45,284 nucleotides of DNA from Candidatus Desulfovibrio gallistercoris (lineage in GTDB: Bacteria > Desulfobacterota > Desulfovibrionia > Desulfovibrionales > Desulfovibrionaceae). A program made the position numbers and the translations under genes. The DNA lies in contig DWYJ01000025.1 of assembly GCA_019118745.1 (NCBI GenBank), positions 1 through 45,284 on the forward strand, written 5' to 3'. The notes below the pieces were generated by a model that worked only from the letters and a program-made list of their open reading frames with translations, had not been told where the DNA came from and did not search any database. Shown in pieces: positions 40,380-45,284 of the stretch; the first letter of the stretch is position 1, and each line of letters starts with the position of its first letter.

Positions 40380-41228
40380 ATGATACGAAACTTGCCCCTT
40401 CGAGACAGGGCGCATCCCTTCAAACGGCGGGCCCTGGCCGGCCTGCTCTTTCTGGGCCTCACGGCGGCGGCGCCGGCGGCCTTTGCGGCGGCCATCGCGG
40501 CTGCCGACCATCAGGAAGGCTATGCCGGGGTGGTGCTCGGCAAGCTCTGTGAGATCTGGACGCCGCCCGCCGATACCGGCAACCGCATGGTGCGCGTGCG
40601 CATCAGCGTGAACGGCGACGGGAGCGTGCTGGGCTGTACGCCGACCCAGCGCTCCGGGGTGCCCGCGCTGGACGCCAGCGTGTGCGAGGCGGCCAAAAAA
40701 CTCGGCAAGCTGGAGACGCCGCCCTACGCCATGCCCATAGACGTGCATCTGGCCTTCTGGAGCGGGACGCCGCGTCCCGCGCCGGCCCAGCAGGGCACCA
40801 TAACCGTCAGCTCCTCCGGCCAGGCGGCCGCCCAGCCGGGCAAGCAGGCCGCGCCTGCGGCCCCCGCCGCCCCCGCGCCGGTGGTGGAACCGCCCGCGGC
40901 CCCCGCGGCCCCCGCCGCGTCCGGCGGCAGCCGCATGGCGCAGGATGCCTACGCCATCCAGTTCCATAACTACCTCAACAAGGTGGCCCGCCAGCTGCGG
41001 GAAGCCAGCTTCGTGCCGGTGGAAGCGCCGCGCGGCAGCTACTACGTGACCGTGCGCCTGACCGTCGCCAAAAACGGCGCCATCACCAATTACGAGATCG
41101 TGCAGTCCAGCGGCAATGACCGCATTGATACGTATGTACGTCAGGGCGTCAAGCGCGCGGGCAAGGTGAGTCCGCCGCCCGCCGGTCTGGCTTCGCCCTT
41201 TGACGTGACCCTAACAATGGTGCGTTAG
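40380..41228 (+). CDS. Periplasmic protein with two TonB-C/TolA-C-like domains
   Basis: A 282-residue protein between tolA and tolB. A signal peptide (about 12-37, RALAGLLFLGLTAAAPAAFA) replaces the usual uncleaved anchor. Domain one, about 45-128, reads GKLCEIWTPPADTGNRMVRV, ISVNGDGSVLGCTPTQRSG, PIDVHLAFWSG; domain two, about 195-282, reads NYLNKVARQLREASFVPVEA, VRLTVAKNGAITNYEIVQSS, SPFDVTLTMVR. Both have the beta-strand, glycine-turn, xxSSGN-like layout of TonB-C/TolA-C. The Ala/Pro linker joins them. Domain one has three cysteines. GGAGGAG precedes the ATG. It likely acts in the Tol system without direct coupling to TolQR. I know no gene name. Confidence 0.78.
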   Translation: MIRNLPLRDRAHPFKRRALAGLLFLGLTAAAPAAFAAAIAAADHQEGYAGVVLGKLCEIWTPPADTGNRMVRVRISVNGDGSVLGCTPTQRSGVPALDASVCEAAKKLGKLETPPYAMPIDVHLAFWSGTPRPAPAQQGTITVSSSGQAAAQPGKQAAPAAPAAPAPVVEPPAAPAAPAASGGSRMAQDAYAIQFHNYLNKVARQLREASFVPVEAPRGSYYVTVRLTVAKNGAITNYEIVQSSGNDRIDTYVRQGVKRAGKVSPPPAGLASPFDVTLTMVR

Positions 41229-41251
41229 CGCACCCGGAGGAAATGGCTGAT

Positions 41252-42559
41252 ATGAAACGTCTTGTTCTTCTTCTGGTTGCCCTGAGCCTGCTTGCCTGGA
41301 GCATGCCCGCCCAGGCCGCCATGCGTGTGGACATCTACGGTCCCGGTCAGAACAGCGTCAATCTGGCGCTGGCCGATCCGCTGACCGGCCCCAGCCAGGC
41401 CGCCGGCAACATGGGCCGTGAGCTGCAAAAGCTCATCCAGCAGAACCTGAGCTTTTTGCCCTTCATGCGCCTGACCGATCCCAAGGCCGTCCTGGGCGGC
41501 ACGCTCCTGCCCGGCTTTGAACCGCCGAACGTGGACTTCAAGCGCTTCCAGCTGGCGGGTTCTGACGTGGTCGTCACCACGGTCTGGCCCAATGGCGACA
41601 GCGGCACCAAGGCCGTGCAGATCCGCGCCTTCGAGACCAACACCGGCGGCCGTCTGTTCGGCAAGGAATATCCGCGCGTCTCCAGCCGTGACCTGCCGGA
41701 AGTGGCGGACCGCTTCTGCGCCGACCTGCTGGAAGTGCTGACCGGCAGCGGGGCCTTCTTCCGCTCCACGCTGGCCTTCGTGAAGAAGAGCGGCAAGCTC
41801 ACCGCCGACGTCTGGACCGTGCGTCCCACGGGCCGCGACCTGCGCAAGGTCACCAATATCGGCGGCGAAGCCATGTCCCCCGCCTGGTCGCCCGACGGGC
41901 GCTTCATCGTCTTCACCCTCATCGACAAGAAGTCCCACTCCCTCGGCGTCTGGGACCGCAAGAGCGGCAAGACCCAGCGGGTGCGCTTCCCCGGCAACGT
42001 GGTCATCGGGCCCGCCTTCACGCCGGACAACAAGGTGGCCGTGGCCCTCTCCAAGGGCAAGTATCCGGTCATCTATCTCCTGAACCACTCCTTCCAGAAG
42101 GAACGGGTGCTGGAAGAGCATAACTCCATCAACGTCTCGCCCACCTTCGACAGCACGGGGACCAAGATGGCCTTCACCTCCTCGCGCATGGGCGGCCCGC
42201 AGATCTTCATGAAGGACCTGGCCTCCGGCTCCACCGTGCGCGTGAGCAAGAACGGCGGCTACAATACCGAAGCCAACCTCTCGCCCGACGGGACGCTGGT
42301 GACCTTCAGCCGCATGACCGATTACGGCCACCGCATCTTCGTGCAGGACATGGTGACCGGCCTTGAGCGGCAGGTGACCTTCGGGCCCGGCAGCGACGAG
42401 CAGCCGTCCTTCTGCGCCGACAGCTATTTCATCGCCTTCAGCTCCAGCCGGGGCGGCACGCGCGGCATCTATCTGACTACGCGTCACGGCGGCGACGCCA
42501 AGCAGGTGCCCACCGGCGGCGGCGCCTGCTACTTCCCGCGCTGGGGCATGCCGCAATAG
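41252..42559 (+). CDS. tolB: TolB, periplasmic beta-propeller
   Basis: A 435-residue exported protein. Signal peptide MKRLVLLLVALSLLAWSMPAQAA; N-terminal TolB domain with RVDIYGPGQNSVNLALAD and LIQQNLSFLPFMRL; then WD-like PD40 beta-propeller repeats: EAMSPAWSPDGRFIVFTLID, INVSPTFDSTGTKMAFTSSR, NTEANLSPDGTLVTFSRMTD and DEQPSFCADSYFIAFSSSRG. Binds Pal and TolA. ATG 41252 gives the best signal peptide; ATG 41243 lies only 2-3 nt from GGAGG and would add MAD. A terminator at 42589 ends this transcript. Confidence 0.94.
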   Translation: MKRLVLLLVALSLLAWSMPAQAAMRVDIYGPGQNSVNLALADPLTGPSQAAGNMGRELQKLIQQNLSFLPFMRLTDPKAVLGGTLLPGFEPPNVDFKRFQLAGSDVVVTTVWPNGDSGTKAVQIRAFETNTGGRLFGKEYPRVSSRDLPEVADRFCADLLEVLTGSGAFFRSTLAFVKKSGKLTADVWTVRPTGRDLRKVTNIGGEAMSPAWSPDGRFIVFTLIDKKSHSLGVWDRKSGKTQRVRFPGNVVIGPAFTPDNKVAVALSKGKYPVIYLLNHSFQKERVLEEHNSINVSPTFDSTGTKMAFTSSRMGGPQIFMKDLASGSTVRVSKNGGYNTEANLSPDGTLVTFSRMTDYGHRIFVQDMVTGLERQVTFGPGSDEQPSFCADSYFIAFSSSRGGTRGIYLTTRHGGDAKQVPTGGGACYFPRWGMPQ

Positions 42560-42588
42560 GGCAGACCCGTTCGGCGTGTTACGCGTAT

Positions 42589-42625
42589 GCCCGGTGGCCG
42601 CATGGCTGCCGGGCAAAATTTTTTT
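42589..42625 (+). terminator. Rho-independent terminator after tolB
   Basis: GCCCGG-TG-GCC, loop GCAT, GGC-TG-CCGGGC, then AAAATTTTTTT. Separates tolQRA-X-tolB from pal. Confidence 0.85.
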
Positions 42626-42657
42626 ACCAAAAACGGGCCGGAGGCCTGTCCCGCATC

Positions 42658-42685
42658 TTGACAAAAATCACGCCGCATATACCAT
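42658..42685 (+). promoter_or_regulatory. Sigma-70-like promoter of pal
   Basis: TTGACA (42658-42663), 16-nt spacer, TACCAT (42680-42685). Perfect -35 box. The leader to pal is about 80 nt. Confidence 0.6.
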
Positions 42686-42770
42686 CCCAAAGCGAGGTCA
42701 AGGTGACCTCGGTGTGTTCAGAAAGGAAAGGTACCTTTTTTGAGTTAGAGCTGTTCAGGAGGAAAACACA

Positions 42771-43238
42771 ATGAAACGCTACGCTCTTATCCTTGCCCTG
42801 GTCATGGCCCTCGCCGCCGGTTTCGGTTGCGCCAAGAAGACGTCCGACGAAGGCTCCCTCTCCGACGACATGAGCCCTGAAATGCGTGCTGCCATCCAGC
42901 AGATCACCGACGGGCGCGTGCTCTTCGCCTTCGACAAGTTCGACATCAAGCCCGAATACAAGGAAATGCTGAAGGCCAAGGCCGACCTCATGAAGCAGTT
43001 CCCCTCCGTGCGCGTGCGCATCGAAGGCAACTGCGACGAACGCGGCACCCAGGAATACAACCTCGCCCTTGGCGAACGCCGCGCCCGCGCCGCTTACGAA
43101 TATCTCGTGATGCTGGGCGTGAGCCCCTCTCAGCTTGAAATGATCAGCTACGGCAAGGAAAATCCGGCCGTTCAGGGCACCGGCGAAGCCGTGTGGTCCC
43201 AGAACCGTCGCGACGACTTCACCGTGGTCGCTCACTAG
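42771..43238 (+). CDS. pal: Peptidoglycan-associated lipoprotein Pal
   Basis: A 155-residue outer-membrane lipoprotein. Signal with lipobox AAGFGC (Cys 20), short linker, and an OmpA-like domain: VLFAFDKFDIKPEYKEML, VRVRIEGNCDERGTQEYNLA with the peptidoglycan-binding Asp and Arg, LGERRARAAYEYL, and ISYGKENPAV. Binds meso-DAP in peptidoglycan and TolB. AGGAGG lies 9-10 nt before the ATG. It has its own promoter and terminator, so it can be made in excess of the Tol proteins. Confidence 0.95.
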   Translation: MKRYALILALVMALAAGFGCAKKTSDEGSLSDDMSPEMRAAIQQITDGRVLFAFDKFDIKPEYKEMLKAKADLMKQFPSVRVRIEGNCDERGTQEYNLALGERRARAAYEYLVMLGVSPSQLEMISYGKENPAVQGTGEAVWSQNRRDDFTVVAH

Positions 43239-43260
43239 GATCTGAAGCCGTAAGGCAGAA

Positions 43261-43289
43261 GGCCGCCCGCCAGGGCGGCCTTTTTTTTT
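43261..43289 (+). terminator. Rho-independent terminator after pal
   Basis: GGCCGCCC, loop GCCA, GGGCGGCC, then nine T. Confidence 0.93.
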
Positions 43290-43315
43290 CGCCTGCGGCG
43301 CTGCCGCCGACGCTC

Positions 43316-43344
43316 TTGCATCCCGCCGCGCAGAAGGCTACATT
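43316..43344 (+). promoter_or_regulatory. Sigma-70-like promoter of the hydroxyacid dehydrogenase
   Basis: TTGCAT (43316-43321), 17-nt spacer, TACATT (43339-43344), 18 bp before the ATG at 43363, leaving a very short leader with GCGAGG. Confidence 0.6.
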
Positions 43345-43362
43345 CCGCCAGCGAGGTACGCC

Positions 43363-44331
43363 ATGAACATAGTCATCCTTGACGGCAAACTGCTCAATCC
43401 CGGCGATGTGGACTGGGGTCCGCTGGAAGCGCTGGGGAATCTCAAGGTCTACGACGACAGCACGGTGGAACAGGTCCCCCAGCGGGCCGCCGGGGCCGAT
43501 GTCGTGCTCATCAACAAGGTGCCGCTGCGCCGCGAGACGCTGGAACGCCTCCCGGACGTGAAGATGGTCGGCGTCGTGGCCACAGGCTATGACGTGGTGG
43601 ACATCGAGGCTTTTGCTGAACGCCAGATCCCGGTCTGCAACGTGGTGGCCTATGGCGTCAATGATGTGGCGCAACACGTCATGGCCCTGCTGCTGGAGCT
43701 CTGCCACCGGACGAGCGAGCACACCCGGAGCATCTGCAGCGGCGAATGGACCGACGGCGGCGAATGGTGCTACTGGATGCACACGCCGGTCTGCCTCGAA
43801 GGCATGACCCTGGGCCTTGTGGGGTACGGCAACATCGGACGCCGCGTGGGCGAGCTGGGCCATGCCTTCGGCATGAAGGTGCTGGCCAACCGGCGCAATC
43901 CCAAGAATCCGCCGTCTTACGCCCCCTTCGCTTTTGCGACCCTCGATCAGGTGCTGGCCCAGTCCGATGTGGTGTCCCTGCACTGCCCCCTGACCGATGC
44001 GACGCGCGGCCTCATCAACAAGAAAAGCCTGGCCAAGATGAAGCGTGGGGCCATCCTGCTCAATGCCGCCCGTGGCCCCCTGGTCAACGAGGACGACGTG
44101 GCGGCGGCCCTGCATTCGGGCCAGCTCGGCGGCTACGGCGCGGACGTCATGGTCAGCGAGCCGCCCGTCAGGGACAACCCCCTCTTCTCCACGCCCAATA
44201 CCCTGCTCACGCCGCATATGGCCTGGGCGACCGTGCGCGCCCGTCAGAACATCATCAATCTGACCGCGGAAAACATCCTCCGCTGGAAGGAAGGCACGCC
44301 CATCAACGTGGTCAACGCCGTAAAGGGATAA
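43363..44331 (+). CDS. D-isomer-specific 2-hydroxyacid dehydrogenase
   Basis: A 322-residue NAD(P)-dependent oxidoreductase, probably a glycerate dehydrogenase/hydroxypyruvate-reductase type. Substrate domain with VVLINKVPLRRETLERLPDV and VVATGYDVVDIEAFAE; Rossmann motif LGLVGYGNIGRRVGELGHAFG with ANRR after beta2; active-site Arg in NAARGPLVNEDDV, Glu in MVSEPPVRDNPL and His in LLTPHMAWATVRARQ. Usual length for the family. The exact substrate cannot be read. It is followed 66 nt later by the amidohydrolase; the two may be cotranscribed. Confidence 0.92.
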   Translation: MNIVILDGKLLNPGDVDWGPLEALGNLKVYDDSTVEQVPQRAAGADVVLINKVPLRRETLERLPDVKMVGVVATGYDVVDIEAFAERQIPVCNVVAYGVNDVAQHVMALLLELCHRTSEHTRSICSGEWTDGGEWCYWMHTPVCLEGMTLGLVGYGNIGRRVGELGHAFGMKVLANRRNPKNPPSYAPFAFATLDQVLAQSDVVSLHCPLTDATRGLINKKSLAKMKRGAILLNAARGPLVNEDDVAAALHSGQLGGYGADVMVSEPPVRDNPLFSTPNTLLTPHMAWATVRARQNIINLTAENILRWKEGTPINVVNAVKG

Positions 44332-44397
44332 CCTCCCTGCCGCCGCGCCCGACTGTTCCCGGCGGGCGCGGACGGCGGCCGTCCCCCGTGAACGCCC

Positions 44398-45192
44398 ATG
44401 CGTATCGACATCCACACCCACGCTTTCCATCCGAAGATCGCGGCCAAGGCCGTAGCGCATCTCAATGAAGCCTACGACCTTTGTTGCGAGGGCGACGGCA
44501 CCGTGGAACACCTGCTGGCCTGCGAGCGCGCCGCGGGCATGGACCGCTGCGTGGTGCTCTGCGCCGCCACCACCCCCGCGCAAGTCATCCCGGCCAACAA
44601 CTACGCCCGCGAACTCCAGCGCACGCATCCCGAGATCATCGCTTTCGGTACGCTCCACCCCGCCTATGCCCGCTGGGAGGAAGAGCTCCACAGCATGGAG
44701 CGCGGCGGGCTGCGCGGCATCAAGCTGCATCCCGATTTCCAGGGCTTCCGTCTGGACGACCCGCGCCTGCTGCCCATGTTCGAGGCCGCGCAGGGCCGTT
44801 TCCTCTTCGAGCTGCATATCGGCAGCGCCCAGCCCGCAAGCTCCGCCCCCTCCAGCCCGCAACAGCTGGCCGCCATCGCCCGCGCCTTCCCCGGCCTGAC
44901 GCTCATCGCCGGGCACTTCGGCGGTTACCTCATGTGGGATATGGCCATCGAGGCGCTTGCCGGGCTCGATAACGTCTGGTTCGATACCTCGAGCACCAGC
45001 CCCTTCGTCACGCCGCATCTGTTGCGCCGTCTCCTCGATGCCCACCCCCTCGAACGCTTCCTCTTCGGCAGCGACTGGCCCCTTTACGACCCCGCCGAAG
45101 AACAACAACGCCTCCAACGCGTCGGCGGCCTCTCCGACAACGCCCTCGAACGCATCCTCACTAACGCCGAACAACTGCCCGGCCTGCTTTGA
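44398..45192 (+). CDS. Amidohydrolase-2 family metal-dependent hydrolase
   Basis: A 264-residue TIM-barrel hydrolase/decarboxylase. Metal ligands: DIHTHAFHP at the N terminus (HXH), GLRGIKLHPDFQGF, LIAGHFGG, and FLFGSDWPLYDP near the C terminus. The family includes ACMSD-type decarboxylases and lactone hydrolases; this one, with its tight pairing to the dehydrogenase, could act on a small carboxylic substrate (inference only). No strong Shine-Dalgarno is visible before ATG 44398. Confidence 0.88.
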   Translation: MRIDIHTHAFHPKIAAKAVAHLNEAYDLCCEGDGTVEHLLACERAAGMDRCVVLCAATTPAQVIPANNYARELQRTHPEIIAFGTLHPAYARWEEELHSMERGGLRGIKLHPDFQGFRLDDPRLLPMFEAAQGRFLFELHIGSAQPASSAPSSPQQLAAIARAFPGLTLIAGHFGGYLMWDMAIEALAGLDNVWFDTSSTSPFVTPHLLRRLLDAHPLERFLFGSDWPLYDPAEEQQRLQRVGGLSDNALERILTNAEQLPGLL

Positions 45193-45219
45193 TGCCTGCC
45201 GTGTCCATGTATTTCTTTG

Positions 45220-45277
45220 TTGAGGGGGGAAGGAAGGGGATTTGCTAGCGCCTAAATCCCCTTCCTTCCCCCCTCAA
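45220..45277. repeat. Perfect 24-bp inverted repeat at the window end
   Basis: Arms 45220-45243 and 45254-45277 are perfectly complementary around the 10-nt loop GCTAGCGCCT. The arms (GGGGGGAAGGAAGGGGATTT core) resemble the G/C-tract arms of the family A inner module but carry none of its interior. It could act as a terminator for the amidohydrolase transcript or be a minimal relative of the repeat. Confidence 0.8.
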
Positions 45278-45284
45278 ACTCCCC

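Noticed and set aside
45220-45277. CRISPR or phage attachment site at the right edge
   Set aside because: There is a single hairpin with no repeated spacers, no tRNA and no integrase nearby.

Overview
This 45.3-kb, GC-rich window is bacterial chromosome. The gene set points to a motile Gram-negative anaerobe, most likely a Desulfovibrionaceae member: a full Tol-Pal system, TolC, a Desulfovibrio-style flagellin, a CI/S24-like phage-repressor-type regulator next to hflKC, ribonuclease J, and a FeoA plus metal P-type ATPase cluster. The genus is an inference from gene content and protein style; no rRNA marker is present. I recognise 42 protein genes and no tRNA, rRNA, CRISPR array, prophage or transposase.

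Layout. 1-5.8 kb: alr, tgt, a DUF1848 protein and an SDR oxidoreductase on the minus strand, then a LysE-type exporter. 5.8-9.6 kb: a two-component pair (ATGA overlap) and mutY. 9.7-11.7 kb: ppiB, a DinB-like protein and a periplasmic protein with two HdeA-like repeats. 11.8-18.3 kb: an orphan hybrid sensor kinase, an EamA transporter, a PHP phosphoesterase, then the Trm112-like/yfcE/maf run. 18.5-21 kb: acetyl-CoA synthetase behind a long AT-richer leader with repeated palindromes. 21.1-25.3 kb: a metal locus, the most interesting region. It holds FeoA, two very small membrane proteins, a P1B-type ATPase with an unusual membrane metal-site motif (SCA in place of CPC) and a stand-alone HMA2-like protein, with a Fur-box-like site in the divergent control region. 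This looks like a candidate ferrosome (Fez-type) iron-storage organelle locus. 25.6-28.3 kb: a second EamA transporter, ddl and an HD-domain protein. 29-34.3 kb: hflK-hflC-repressor-mltB-flagellin, all minus strand; the flagellin carries a LamG-like insertion. 34.4-37.9 kb: tolC-rnj-small lipoprotein. 38.2-43.3 kb: tolQ-tolR-tolA-(double TonB-C protein)-tolB, a terminator, then pal on its own promoter. 43.3-45.2 kb: a 2-hydroxyacid dehydrogenase and an amidohydrolase.

Two families of dispersed non-coding repeats fill most larger intergenic gaps. Family A (about 140-330 bp) has ends resembling inverted TAGGGCCTGTTAACA and exists in short and long forms; the long form carries an inner module bounded by inverted G/C tracts. 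Family B (about 145 bp) has AGAGCATTTT-like inverted ends and three internal hairpins. Many copies start or end exactly at a stop codon. No transposase is visible, so they look like MITE- or REP-like elements mobilised in trans.

Several good sigma-70-like promoters (17-nt spacers) can be read by eye (alr, ppiB, the Trm112 run, hydroxyacid dehydrogenase). In two cases (tolC and the HD protein) the -10 box lies exactly 7 nt before an ATG with no Shine-Dalgarno, suggesting leaderless transcripts.
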